Positions 19,901 to 28,117 of a stretch of 64,000 nucleotides of DNA are shown here, piece after piece (position 1 is the first letter of the stretch; every line of letters starts with the position of its first letter). The notes beneath the pieces were generated by a model. It did no database searches. It saw nothing but the letters and a program-made list of their open reading frames with translations, and was not told the DNA's origin. The DNA comes from Streptomyces sp. WAC 01529 (GTDB lineage Bacteria; Actinomycetota; Actinomycetes; Streptomycetales; Streptomycetaceae), in NCBI RefSeq assembly GCF_003945545.1, contig NZ_CP029617.1, positions 2,305,001 to 2,369,000 of the forward strand, in the 5' to 3' direction. The translations under genes and the position numbers were made by a program.

Positions 19901-20658
19901 TCGAAGACCCTGCCGCCACCGCCATCGGCCACGGCTTCCAGTCCGCCGCCGTCCGTCTCCTCAAGCGTGACGGAGTCGGTGTCCAGGGCGAGTTCGAGTT
20001 CGGCCAGGCCGGGATGGTCCGCGGCCTTCGCGTTCTTGACGACCAGGACGTGGGAGAAGCCCTCGGCGTCGGCGGTGACCTTGAGGTCGACGCCTTCGAA
20101 CACGTCGGGGTACGTGGCGGTGGGGCCGGTGACCTTCGGCCGGGGCAGCTTGTGCGGCCAGCCGAGGGAGAGCGACCGTCCGTCCTTGTCGATCTCGGCG
20201 AACGTCGTGTCACCGCCACCGGAGAACGACATGGCCGACAGTGCGGCCTTCGGCGCGTAGCTGCCATCGGCCTGTTCGACGAGATCGGTGTCGATGTCCC
20301 TCCACTTCCCGCCCTTGCGGGTGCGGATGGGCTGGACGTGCTCGGTGGTGGTGAAGGTGCCGTCCGGATTGGCGAAGGTGGTGCTGCGTTCGTCCCGAAG
20401 GGCCGACACCTCCACCTTCTCGCCGGACTCGGCGGCCGCGACCCGGGCCTCGGACGCGCCTCTGGCCGCGGGTGGTTCCCTGTCCGCGGCGGCGGCCGGC
20501 CGGGGGTCGCCTCCGAGGCCGACGGGTCCGAGCCCGAGCCCGGAGGCGAGGAGCGCGGTCAGCGTGACGGCGATCATGGCGGCCCGGCGTCCCGGACGGG
20601 CGCCGGTCGCGAGACGGTTCATGGTGGTCTGCTTCTCTCTGGCCATGTCGCCGGTCAC
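16981..20658 (-). CDS. Secreted DNRLRE / LamG-domain protein of the toxin operon
   Basis: 1225 aa from the GTG that overlaps the FG-GAP stop as GTGA; an internal ATG at 20622 (MNRLATGARPGRRAAMIAV) would also give a good signal peptide. The N-terminal half resembles DNRLRE-type extracellular proteins (GKWRDIDTDL, TYPDVFEGVDLKV). Two C-terminal LamG-like jellyroll domains follow (YLDAGEPAVDTSGTFSVSAW and KEDSFTLTARARL, each with LFVNGDL/LYVNGTL). This type of protein commonly precedes RHS toxins in Streptomyces; a role in surface display or carbohydrate binding is inferred. It is separated from the RHS gene by 125 bp holding only the palindrome and the RHS ribosome binding site. Confidence 0.75.
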   Translation of the reverse strand: MTGDMAREKQTTMNRLATGARPGRRAAMIAVTLTALLASGLGLGPVGLGGDPRPAAAADREPPAARGASEARVAAAESGEKVEVSALRDERSTTFANPDGTFTTTEHVQPIRTRKGGKWRDIDTDLVEQADGSYAPKAALSAMSFSGGGDTTFAEIDKDGRSLSLGWPHKLPRPKVTGPTATYPDVFEGVDLKVTADAEGFSHVLVVKNAKAADHPGLAELELALDTDSVTLEETDGGGLEAVADGGGGRVFEAPQPMMWDSSHTVGSARKDTPSASTADGTGTDSAVTPPEGAQVSDVTVAADADSVTLRPDAELLKGDDTVYPVYIDPVYKTANRTGWTMVSSYHSSSEFWKFDDDEGVGRCPADVSYRCTSGSDVKRQFFALPTGAFEDKDIVSAEFAVTMVHTYSEAGKAVQLGRVNSGGASAISSKTNWGNQPSLKDAITTKSPTNPAGSCTSTNQNVRFNVSGTVQKAASSGWDTTTFRLKAEDEGSYAYWKRFCGNAQLEVTYNRPPLQPTMDDLKMTPGGSCEYGSAEEHYVSDAPKLKAFLKDYDHGDTGSNSETLRAEFHVFWTVGGKTYDHYSTTAKQSTVDASKSGQTGGASFSYTVGTNLSSDEDDASYSIPQNVTVGWAVRGSDGESWGPWSLAGNGTRCEFIYDATAPKAPAVKSFQYPDDDAWHAGVGDYGLFIIDSPSPDVAQYKYRFTGGSWVTVDSNGPGGPAMVRWMPPDEGPLSLEAKAIDGAGNAQKTPTAHVFLVSDGRAPAAGWTLGDAKGSTAAAGMSGAPAATAGSGVTFGSEGPLGPTDTAASLDGSEKAYLDAGEPAVDTSGTFSVSAWVNLPERPKDDVSVVSQDGTAAPGFDLGYDVDTRSWTFRTPMNDMENMGSWKVSGATAIPGSWTHLIGVYDDELGTMSLFVNGDLIERDVQKRRTKWNATGGLQIGRKLSLDGYTAHFKGSVADVKVYDRVVPEAEGEALGGISARQLAYWQVDAETSGVSPEEAGGTGLKLGGGATIYVPDESCDPQADPECVPPAEPVWGDGHLRLNGTGAHATRAAGLLAKEDSFTLTARARLATTGSTKDQTVLSLAGTKGSALTVRYLASANRWQLVVTDKDATGARASAVNAQGAVPSSEGDGDHLALVYSAVFGDALLYVNGTLAGQVPWDNTWDFTTASLQVGRVLTGTTASGFFDGVVDELRMFRGALDASAVPTVAVLPAGSSIEETVT

Positions 20659-22229
20659 CCGACCACGCCGAAGGAGGTTCCCGCGTCAGGGATCCCGCCC
20701 GTGCCCGGCTTGAGGGTGGTGGTCCCCGTGGTGGTGGAACCGGTGAGGTTCGCCCACGGGATGACGTAGAGCACTCCCTTGGGAGTCTCCGCCGCCTTGC
20801 TGTAGGGCACTCCCACGTAGAGGTTGACGCCGCCCGAGGTCAGACTTGTGCCGGTGTAGTCGCGCGCCGTTGCCGTACCGGGCAGGACGCTGCCGCTCGC
20901 GGCCCGTGTGATGATCTTGTCGTTCGCGCCGATCGAGCTGTCCAGGGGCCGCAGGATGTGCACGGCACCGGCGTCCTTGACATCCTTTACGTCACGGCCG
21001 GGGACGCCCACGGCCAGCCGGATGGTGGCGTCGCTGCTCACCGCAGAGGTGTCCGTGTTGGTGAGGGCCACGCGCTGGCCGAAGAAGTCTCCCTCGGTGG
21101 GGAAGCCTTCGACCCCGTCCGTCGCGGCGTCGACCGAGGCGAGTTGCGTGTAGGCGCCGGACGGCTTGATCCGGAGTACGGTCACGGCCCCCGAGTTGGT
21201 CACCGAGCCGACGGCCTCACCCGGAGTGCCGATCGCCAGGAGTGCCTCCGAGTTGTACGTCTGGTCGGCGGGGCGGAAGTTCGTCATGTCGATCGACGTG
21301 CCGAACTGGTCGTTCGACTCGGCCGTTCCGTCCAGCCCCTCGCCCGACGCTCCCTGGTCGAGACCGACCAGGGGCGTGGGCGCACCGCCCGTGAGGGTGT
21401 GGTTGAAGACCGTCACCGCTCCGGCGAACGGGGTGTCGGTGCCGATGGTCTCGCCCGGGGACCCGACCGCGAAGTACCGGTTCGTGCCCGTCAGCGAGTA
21501 GCCGAAGCGGTCATGGGCCTCGACGATTCCGGGGACGCCCGGGTCGTCCTCGTTGGCGGTCGACTTGTTCGTGCCCTGCATGTAGTGGATGCAGCCGGCG
21601 TCGGCGAACTCCTTGCCACCGCTGGTGATGTTCTCCCCGGGAGCCCCGATGACCAGGTAGGGGGCGCCGGTCGAGGTGGTGCCCGACTGCAAGGCGAAGC
21701 CGAAGCGGTCATACTCCTCCGTCACCGTGCCCGGGTCGAACTGGGTCTGCGTGTAACTCTCGACCGGCGAACCGGCACCGATGCCGGCGGGGGTGCCGTG
21801 GATGACGTAGACCGCACCGGCGTCGCGCAGGTCGGTGCCGTCCTTCGTCACGTCCTCGTACGGCGCGCCGACCACGAGATCGGTGCAGCCGTCGCCGTTG
21901 GCGTCATGGGCCGCGCGTGCGGCGCCGAACTGGTCGCCACGCTCAGGAACCGCGTTCATGCCAGTGGTCGCCTGCGAGATCTCGAAGACGCCCTTGCCGT
22001 CACCGAGCACCACACGTACCAGGCCCGCCCGCACCGCGTCCGCCACAGTCGCGTTCGGATCGGCGACGACTGTGTCCGTGACGCCGTCACCGTTGAAATC
22101 TGTCGCGGTTCCCCCGGTACAACCGGCGGCGGCCACGGCCTGCTGCCCCTGTGGACCCGGCCCCCCTGCCACCACGAAGACTGCGATAGCCACCGCCACC
22201 AGCCCGGCCCCGCTCATGCGCCTACGCAT
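20655..22229 (-). CDS. Secreted FG-GAP (integrin-like beta-propeller) protein
   Basis: 524 aa with a signal peptide (MRRRMSGAGLVAVAIAVFVV then AVAAAG). Repeats of the FG-GAP type bear calcium-loop motifs: DFNGDGVTD, DANGDGCTDLVVGAPYED, YDRFGFALQSG, HDRFGYSL, NDQFGTSI. It is predicted to fold as a seven-blade propeller outside the cell. First gene of the leftward toxin operon, with GGAGGGGTGGGGGGA before the ATG. FG-GAP proteins with LamG and RHS genes recur in Streptomyces; an adhesion or presentation role is inference. Confidence 0.8.
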   Translation of the reverse strand: MRRRMSGAGLVAVAIAVFVVAGGPGPQGQQAVAAAGCTGGTATDFNGDGVTDTVVADPNATVADAVRAGLVRVVLGDGKGVFEISQATTGMNAVPERGDQFGAARAAHDANGDGCTDLVVGAPYEDVTKDGTDLRDAGAVYVIHGTPAGIGAGSPVESYTQTQFDPGTVTEEYDRFGFALQSGTTSTGAPYLVIGAPGENITSGGKEFADAGCIHYMQGTNKSTANEDDPGVPGIVEAHDRFGYSLTGTNRYFAVGSPGETIGTDTPFAGAVTVFNHTLTGGAPTPLVGLDQGASGEGLDGTAESNDQFGTSIDMTNFRPADQTYNSEALLAIGTPGEAVGSVTNSGAVTVLRIKPSGAYTQLASVDAATDGVEGFPTEGDFFGQRVALTNTDTSAVSSDATIRLAVGVPGRDVKDVKDAGAVHILRPLDSSIGANDKIITRAASGSVLPGTATARDYTGTSLTSGGVNLYVGVPYSKAAETPKGVLYVIPWANLTGSTTTGTTTLKPGTGGIPDAGTSFGVVG

Positions 22230-22629
22230 GAGTCATCCCCCCACCCCTCCATATGTCGTTTTCGACCCCGCCAATGCATGCAGATTGAAACTTCAATTCC
22301 CTATCCACACACCGGCACGGCGGGCGCAAACGTAATTGCTTAGGCGGCTCTTATGTCAAGCCCATGTCCGTTTTATGGCAGAAAAATGATTCCAAGCCCT
22401 CGCAAGGAAATCGTTTGGCGCTTTTTTGTGAGGTTTCAGGCAAGTCGGACAGAAGTGAGGTCACTTGCTTGACGAGAAGTCAGTCTCGGCTTCATAGTTT
22501 CTTCACCTCGAACACGCGGATCGTTCGGGATGCCGAAACGCTGCTCCACGGAGAGTCGCGCCCCCGAGTGAACAAATCGGCACATCAGAGGCATATACCG
22601 GTGCCGGGCGCGAGCGGAGAGAAGGTTTC
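22230..22629. promoter_or_regulatory. Divergent intergenic region, toxin operon / esterase
   Basis: About 400 bp without a credible gene and clearly richer in A+T than its surroundings. It holds a short palindrome, ATTGAA-AC-TTCAAT (22284-22297), about 55 bp upstream of the FG-GAP start, a candidate operator. The right part contains the esterase promoter and its GAGAAGG ribosome binding site. No -35/-10 pair is convincing. Confidence 0.4.
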
Positions 22630-23523
22630 GTGAAGCGGCTCTTGGTGTGCCTCGCGACGTGCATGGCCCTGGTCGTCGGCTTCCTGAACCTGGAGTCACG
22701 AGAGAGCGTGGCGGCCGAGCGCAGCGAATCCACGTACTCGTACGGCTCACACGCAAGGCAGAAACTGGACGCTTTTTGGAACGCGTCGAACTCCAAGCGC
22801 CCGGGAATCGTCATTCTCCACGGCGGGTACTGGTACGAGGATTCCGGCTGGGCGACCTGGTCCCGGCACTTCGCCGACAAGGGATTGGCCGTATTCTCGG
22901 TCGACTATCGGCTGAATTTTGACGCCGCCTGGCCCGCACAGCGCAATGACGCCATTTCGGCCATCGAATGGATCAAGTCGAACGCGGCGAAGTTCGACCT
23001 CGATCCGGAGCGCATCGTGGTCCTCGGCTCCTCGGCGGGCGGTCAGATAGCGACCTCACTCGCCACTTATGGCGCGGGCGGCGACCGCGTCAAGGGCGTC
23101 GTCGCGCTCTCTCCCGTCGCCTCGCCCTACCGGGCCTGGAACGACGGCAACCACGACGGCAGCACGGCCAAGGAACGCAAGGTCCGCGACAACGCCGCCA
23201 TCCTCGCCCGCTGCTTCCCCGACCCGGCCGACACGGACACCTCGCTCCACCCGAGCTGCTGGGACACCTGGAAGGACATGGTCGTCAAGAACCGCGCGTC
23301 CGGCGCGGACGACGCCCCCATGTACCTCATCCACTCGGAGAGCGACTTCGTTCCCGTCGAGCACTCCCTCGACCTCGAAACGGCCGAGGAAGTCGGCCAC
23401 GACATGCCGACGGACGGCGTCACCGTCGAGACGGTCGCGGACAGCAGCGCGCACGGCGGCGGTCTCCTCGACACCGCGGGCATGCCGGAGAAGGTACTCG
23501 CCTGGATCAAGGCCCGCGCCTGA
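22630..23523 (+). CDS. Secreted alpha/beta-hydrolase (HSL-type esterase)
   Basis: 297 aa beginning with GTG, with GAGAAGG upstream. An N-terminal signal segment (LVCLATCMALVVGFLNL) suggests export. The hormone-sensitive-lipase hallmarks are present: oxyanion HGG in VILHGGYWYE, nucleophile in GSSAGGQIA, and a late acid and His (SESDFVP, SSAHGGG). Likely hydrolyses carboxyl esters outside the cell; substrate unknown. It stands apart from the toxin operon, transcribed away from it, 85 bp before the Stealth gene. Confidence 0.8.
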   Translation: MKRLLVCLATCMALVVGFLNLESRESVAAERSESTYSYGSHARQKLDAFWNASNSKRPGIVILHGGYWYEDSGWATWSRHFADKGLAVFSVDYRLNFDAAWPAQRNDAISAIEWIKSNAAKFDLDPERIVVLGSSAGGQIATSLATYGAGGDRVKGVVALSPVASPYRAWNDGNHDGSTAKERKVRDNAAILARCFPDPADTDTSLHPSCWDTWKDMVVKNRASGADDAPMYLIHSESDFVPVEHSLDLETAEEVGHDMPTDGVTVETVADSSAHGGGLLDTAGMPEKVLAWIKARA

Positions 23524-23608
23524 CGCGGTTTCAGAAGTAGCACGCGGCACCGACAGACGACGATGGATCCCGAGGTCCCGGCCCGGGTCGGCCCAGGTAG
23601 GAACCAGC

Positions 23609-25393
23609 ATGCCCTTACGTACGAAGAGACTCACCGCCCGCCTGCTCCCCACCCGTCTCCGCGAGGAACGGGCCCGGGAAAGCAAGGCGGCCCAGGTCGC
23701 GGCGGCGGAAGAAGCGCGGCGGAAGAAGATCGCGGCGGCGGAAGAAGCGCGGCGGAAGAAGATCGCGGCACGCAGGGCCGCCCTCCTCGCGTCGGATCCC
23801 GGCATCCGGGAGGTCCGCTTCGAAGGACGCACGTACTACGGGCGTACCGTCGATCACTTCACGGCCGCGGGCGCCTCGGCCCACAACCTGGACCTCGTGG
23901 TCAGCGCCCTGGAGCGCGCGGGCATCGACTACTTCCTGGTGCCCGGACGCTCGCACACCCGCCATGTCGTCGCGATGCTTCTCGCCGACCGCAAGAGGCT
24001 CTTGGACGAACTGCGTGCGACGTACGGGAGCACCGCGCTGTACGCGCTGAAGCCGGGCACCGCTCCCCTGCCTTCCGATGCGGTGCTGTACGCGGACGGT
24101 TCACTGCCCACCGCGATGAAACGGCAGGACGTCATCCGCTTCGGGGAGATCCTGCTCGGTCCGTCCGGCCGGGTGCTCGCCGGCCTGTCCTACGGGTGTG
24201 ACGTCGAGTTCTGGCGGGACGGCAGCCAACTGCTCGACGACGAGGGGGCGGCCGAACGCCTCGACACCCTGCGTACGCAGGCGCCGCCCGCCGTGCTCCA
24301 TGATGCGCTTGTCGCCCCTCGCCCGAACGCCGTGACCGACACGCTGCCCCTCCAGGCCCGGGAGCCCGCCCGCCGCACCATCGCGGGTCGCGACCATCCC
24401 ACGTACGAGGCGTTCTCCCACCCCCGCGTCGACTCCGTGGACTTCCCCGTCGACCTCGTCTACACCTGGGTGGACGGCGCGGACCCCGAACTGCGGGCCC
24501 GCCGCGACCTCTACCGGGGGGACGCGCGCACGGCCCGCATCCACGCCCGTGAGACCGGTGCCTCGCGCTACACCAGCCGCGACGAACTCAAGTACTCCTT
24601 GCGTTCGGTCGAGATGTACGCGCCGTTCGTCCGGAACATCTTCGTCGTGACCGACGGGCAGACCCCTGCCTGGCTGGACACGAGCGTGCCGGGTGTTCAG
24701 GTCGTGGACCACAAGGAGATCTTCACCGACCCCGCGGTGCTCCCCGTCTTCAACTCACACGCCATCGAGACCCAGCTCCACCACATACCGGGCCTCTCGG
24801 AGCATTACCTCTACCTCAACGACGACTTCTTCCATGCCGGTCCTGTCACCGCGGGACACTTCTTCCACGGCAATGGCATCGCCAAGCTCCCCTTCTCCTC
24901 CTTCCAGCTCGGCCTGGGCGCGCCGCACCCCGACGAACCGGCCCCCAACTCGGCCGGCAAGAACGTGCGGAGGCTTCTCCTCGATACCGGCGGACGCCTG
25001 ACGGTGAGCAAGTTCAAGCACGCCCCGCAGCCCCAGCTCCGGTCCGTGATGGCGGAGTTGGAGCAGCTGTTCGCGGAGGAGGTGACGCGTACGAGCCGCT
25101 CCCGCTTCCGCTCCGTCGCGGACATCGCGATGACCACGGCCCTGCACCACCACCACGCGTACCTCACCGGCAGAGCCGTACCCGGCAGATACAGACAGCG
25201 CTACATCGACATCGGCAAGGAGGGCCTGCGGGAGGCCCTCGCGGAGCTGGGTCCCGGGCACAAGTACGACTTCCTCTGCCTCAACGACGTCAACACGCGG
25301 GAGGCCGACCAGGAAAGAGTCACGGCCGAGCTGCGGGCGTTCCTCGACTCCTGCTTCCCCTTCCCCAGCCGGTGGGAGCGGTCGGCGGAGTAG
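23609..25393 (+). CDS. Stealth-family capsular/wall polysaccharide phosphotransferase
   Basis: 594 aa. The four Stealth regions are recognisable: CR1 DLVYTWVDGADPELRARR, CR2 RYTSRDELKYSLRSVEMY with FVVTDGQ, CR3 around YLYLNDDFF, and CR4 near the C-terminus (CLNDVN). Family members transfer a sugar 1-phosphate from a nucleotide sugar onto a polysaccharide chain. The N-terminus is a charged helix with duplicated AAAEEARRKK units, then about 200 residues of unassigned sequence. Start ATG chosen with AGGTAGGAA upstream. No other wall-polymer gene is adjacent. Confidence 0.85.
   Translation: MPLRTKRLTARLLPTRLREERARESKAAQVAAAEEARRKKIAAAEEARRKKIAARRAALLASDPGIREVRFEGRTYYGRTVDHFTAAGASAHNLDLVVSALERAGIDYFLVPGRSHTRHVVAMLLADRKRLLDELRATYGSTALYALKPGTAPLPSDAVLYADGSLPTAMKRQDVIRFGEILLGPSGRVLAGLSYGCDVEFWRDGSQLLDDEGAAERLDTLRTQAPPAVLHDALVAPRPNAVTDTLPLQAREPARRTIAGRDHPTYEAFSHPRVDSVDFPVDLVYTWVDGADPELRARRDLYRGDARTARIHARETGASRYTSRDELKYSLRSVEMYAPFVRNIFVVTDGQTPAWLDTSVPGVQVVDHKEIFTDPAVLPVFNSHAIETQLHHIPGLSEHYLYLNDDFFHAGPVTAGHFFHGNGIAKLPFSSFQLGLGAPHPDEPAPNSAGKNVRRLLLDTGGRLTVSKFKHAPQPQLRSVMAELEQLFAEEVTRTSRSRFRSVADIAMTTALHHHHAYLTGRAVPGRYRQRYIDIGKEGLREALAELGPGHKYDFLCLNDVNTREADQERVTAELRAFLDSCFPFPSRWERSAE
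23697..23762 (+). repeat. 33-nt perfect tandem duplication in the Stealth gene
   Basis: Two identical 33-nt units in frame, encoding VAAAEEARRKK and IAAAEEARRKK, followed by a partial third (IAARRAA). The result is a highly charged coiled-coil-like helix near the N-terminus. Confidence 0.9.
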
Positions 25394-25445
25394 GCGAGGT
25401 CGCTGCTGGTCGCTGCTTGAGTCTCCCGTACCGAGAGAGGCGAGG

Positions 25446-26078
25446 ATGAGTGCCATGAACGTCTCCGACACCCCGCCCTCTCTGCCGCGCCCCTCCCTCG
25501 TACTTCACGCGGACGCCACCCCCACCGCCCCGGCCCTGACCCTCCGCGCCTGGCGTGAGGAGGATGTCGCCGCGCTGGTCGAGGGCCACCGCGGCGCCCC
25601 CGCCGACCTCCCCGCGGCGGCCTCAGCCGTGGGGAACGAGGCCGAGGGGCGGCACTGGATCAGTGTGCAGCGGGAGGGGTGGGCCACCGGCTCCCGGTAC
25701 GCCTTCGCCGTACTGGAGACCCGTCCTGACGGATCCGAGGGCCCCCTGCTGGGCCACGTGGCCCTGAAGGACGCCGCGCCGGGTCGGCCGGTGGCCGAGG
25801 TCGGCTACTGGACGGCGGTCCGGGCCCGCGGCCGCGGCGTCGCGCCCAGTGCCCTGGAGACCCTGACCACCTGGGCCTTCACCACCTTCGGCCCCACGGG
25901 CCTGACCCACCTGGAACTCCTCCACCAGGTGACCAACCCGGCCTCATGCCGCGTCGCCGAAAAAACGGCCTACCCCTTCACCGAGACCCTCCCGCCCTGG
26001 CCCCCCATGTACCCGGCCGAGGGCCACCGCCATGTGCGTTACGCCGACGCCTCGGCGCCCGTAATCGGGACACCGTGA
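25446..26078 (+). CDS. GNAT-family N-acetyltransferase
   Basis: 210 aa RimJ/RimL-like acetyltransferase: LTLRAWREEDVAALVEGH at the start, GHVALKD, EVGYWTAVRARGRGVAPSAL as the acetyl-CoA loop region, and a late HQVTNPASCRVAEK segment typical of this group. Substrate unknown. GAGAGGCGAGG precedes the ATG; a second ATG nine bases on is equally possible. Its stop overlaps a GTG that may start the pentapeptide-repeat gene. Confidence 0.8.
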   Translation: MSAMNVSDTPPSLPRPSLVLHADATPTAPALTLRAWREEDVAALVEGHRGAPADLPAAASAVGNEAEGRHWISVQREGWATGSRYAFAVLETRPDGSEGPLLGHVALKDAAPGRPVAEVGYWTAVRARGRGVAPSALETLTTWAFTTFGPTGLTHLELLHQVTNPASCRVAEKTAYPFTETLPPWPPMYPAEGHRHVRYADASAPVIGTP

Positions 26079-26737
26079 GGGGAATGCCGCATGGGGCATG
26101 CCGTAGAGACGCATTTGATATCCCTGGAAATTGGGCCCCCCGCGCGTTCCCGTCAGACGCGCAGGCTGCGGCGCGACTTCGAGAATGGATGGAGGGAGGG
26201 GGCAGGGGAGGCCTCGACGCCATCGGCCTCGATCTGAGCGATTCGGACCTGTCCGGCGGTGATTTCTCCGGGTCCTGGCTCACCGATGCGAAGCTGGTCA
26301 ACTCCAAGCTGGCCGGCGCGGACTTGTACCGGTCGGATGCCGAAGGCGCCGATTTCACCGGAGCCGATCTGACCAGGGCGTCTCTGGTCCGCGTCACCCT
26401 CGACGACTCCTGTCTCCGTGAGGCGAAACTCGATGAAGCGGATCTCGTCAAGGCATCGCTCTGCGACGTCGACGCCTCGGGCGCTTCGTTTCGCGGCACA
26501 CGCTTCATGGGCGCCTCACTGCTTGACGTCGACCTCAGGGGCTCCGACTTGTCCGGTGCGATCCTCCAAGAGAACTCTTTCAAGGTGACGCTGGACAGCA
26601 ACACGGAACTGCGGGGACTCACAGGGACCCTTTTCGGCCCGGCCCAGCTGATCGACCTGGGTGTCACGCGCGAACTCGCTGGCGCTGACTTGGAGCAATG
26701 GCTCCGAACGAGAGGTGGCGATATTTCCGTGCTCTGA
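26075..26737 (+). CDS. Pentapeptide-repeat protein
   Basis: 220 aa from the GTG overlapping the GNAT stop (GTGA), or 217 aa from the ATG at 26084. The GTG is preferred because the GAGGGG before the ATG is too close to serve as its ribosome binding site. Pentapeptide A(D/N)LxX repeats run through the middle (LDLSDSDLSGGDFSG, AKLVNSKLAGADL, GADFTGADLTRASL, GSDLSGAIL), giving a right-handed quadrilateral beta-helix. Function unknown; relatives include gyrase-protecting proteins, but nothing here shows that role. The C-terminus ends in LEQWLRTRGG. It converges on rnpB. Confidence 0.75.
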   Translation: MRGMPHGACRRDAFDIPGNWAPRAFPSDAQAAARLREWMEGGGRGGLDAIGLDLSDSDLSGGDFSGSWLTDAKLVNSKLAGADLYRSDAEGADFTGADLTRASLVRVTLDDSCLREAKLDEADLVKASLCDVDASGASFRGTRFMGASLLDVDLRGSDLSGAILQENSFKVTLDSNTELRGLTGTLFGPAQLIDLGVTRELAGADLEQWLRTRGGDISVL

Positions 26738-26793
26738 AGTCGGAACACGTCGGCCGCCCTCAAAGCCGTGCCCGGAGCGAGCAGCTCTGGGGC

Positions 26794-27205
26794 GGCAGAC
26801 GAGTCGGGCTGTACGCCGGGTTCTGTGCCGCGGGTCCTCGCGGACGTCGCGGCGACGGCCATCCATCTAGGGCCGGCATTGCTGCCGGCCTCGTGCGGTC
26901 TACCCGCGGACTCGGGCGGGCAGCCCTCGGTCGTCCGCGCAGAGACGCCGGGGCGTCTCCTTTTGACCTTGCTCCAGGTGGGGTTTACCTAGCTGCCCAG
27001 GTCACCCTGGGCACTGGTGGTCTCTTACACCACCGTTTCACCCTTACCCGGCGCCGAAGCACCGGGCGGTCTGTTTTCTGTGGCACTGTCCCGCGGGTCA
27101 CCCCGGGTGGCCGTTAGCCACCACCTTGCCCTGTGGAGCCCGGACGTTCCTCGGGAAGCGCCCCCTGAGGGGTCTTCACGCGGCCGTCCGCCCGGCTCGT
27201 CTGCC
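26794..27205 (-). ncRNA. rnpB: RNase P RNA, class A
   Basis: Catalytic RNA of tRNA 5' processing. Read on the minus strand it has the conserved core: GAGGAACGTCCGGGCTCC and ACAGGGCA near the 5' end, ACAGAAAACAGACCGCC, GGTGAAACGGTGGTG with TAAGAGACCACC, AGATGGATGGCCGTC, and ACAGAACCCGGCGTACAG near the 3' end. The terminal P1 helix is perfect: GGCAGACGAG (27205-27196) pairs with CTCGTCTGCC (26803-26794), which sets the ends and a length of about 412 nt. The first 92 nt also encode the C-terminus of the EamA gene on the same strand, so its promoter must lie inside that gene or transcription reads through from it. Confidence 0.97.
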
Positions 27206-28094
27206 GTGCCGACCATGTTACCCGCCGGGTCCCCGAGGTCGGCGCCGCCGTCGCCAGGAAGGAGCCCGCCAGGATCAGGGTGAAGGCCGCGAGGACGTCC
27301 GCCGTCAACGGCTCGTCGAGGAAGGTGACGCCTGCCGCCACCGCCACGGCCGGATTGACGTACGTGAACACGACCGCCCGCGTCGGGCCCGCCTCCCGGA
27401 TCAGTTCGAGGAAGATCACGAAGGCTAGTGCCGTGCAGATGACGCCCAGGCCCGCAAGGGACGCCAGCGTCTTGTTGTCCGGCATCGTCTGCGGCCACGT
27501 GGCCGCCGCCGCGGGCGCGTAGACGAGGGCCGCCAGGACCAGGCAGGGCGCGATCAGCTGGAGCGTGGGGACCTCGCGGAGGTGGCGGGCCGCTATGAGC
27601 GGGGCTATCGCGTAGCCGAGCGCCGTGAGCATGACCTCGGTGAGGGACCACGCGTCGCCGCCCCTCAGATGCGGCACGGTCAGCACCGCGACGCCCGCCA
27701 GGCCGAGACCGAGGCCGGTGAGCCTGCGCGGGCCGAGGCGTTCCGTGTCGCCGAAGAAGCGGGCGAGGAGGGCGCCGATGATCGGCACGGCGGCGATGAG
27801 CAGCCCGGCCGTGGAGCTGGAGATGCGGCGCTCGGCGTCGGTGAGGGTCCACCACGGGCCGAGGATCTCCACGCAGGCGAAGGCCAGCATGGGGCGCCAG
27901 TGCGTCTTCAGTACGCGGGGCAGTCCGCCCTGTCGTACGGCGAAGGGCAGCAGGAGTGCCGCGCCGAGCGCGCAGCGCGTGAAGACCACCATCGACGGGG
28001 ACAGGTCGCTGTCCACCGCCACTTTGATCATGAAGTACGGGATGCCCCACAGGACACCCATCAGCGAGAAGAGGAACCAGCCGCGTGCCGTCAT
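27114..28094 (-). CDS. EamA/DMT-family transporter overlapping rnpB
   Basis: 326 aa, about ten hydrophobic segments in two EamA repeats (WFLFSLMGVLWGIPYFMIKV and VICTALAFVIFLELI with AGPTRAVVFTYVNPAVAV). Exports an unknown metabolite. The start was chosen at the ATG just before TM1; the frame is open upstream but that stretch has no transporter character. No strong ribosome binding site is seen, but the AraC stop is only 23 bp upstream, so coupling is possible. The last about 30 codons, an unusual hydrophilic tail (SARQTSRADGRVKTPQG), lie inside rnpB, and the TAA sits in the RNA's GGTGGTGGCTAACGG segment. Confidence 0.85.
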   Translation of the reverse strand: MTARGWFLFSLMGVLWGIPYFMIKVAVDSDLSPSMVVFTRCALGAALLLPFAVRQGGLPRVLKTHWRPMLAFACVEILGPWWTLTDAERRISSSTAGLLIAAVPIIGALLARFFGDTERLGPRRLTGLGLGLAGVAVLTVPHLRGGDAWSLTEVMLTALGYAIAPLIAARHLREVPTLQLIAPCLVLAALVYAPAAAATWPQTMPDNKTLASLAGLGVICTALAFVIFLELIREAGPTRAVVFTYVNPAVAVAAGVTFLDEPLTADVLAAFTLILAGSFLATAAPTSGTRRVTWSARQTSRADGRVKTPQGALPEERPGSTGQGGG

Positions 28095-28117
28095 GCGGGC
28101 AGTTTCGGCCGTACCGG

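Noticed and set aside
22364..22633. 89-codon plus-strand frame before the esterase
   Set aside because: No ribosome binding site, no coding codon bias, ends within the esterase start region; more likely promoter DNA.
26698..27283. Several short open frames on the plus strand
   Set aside because: They lie inside or across RNase P RNA, whose conserved elements and terminal helix explain the sequence.
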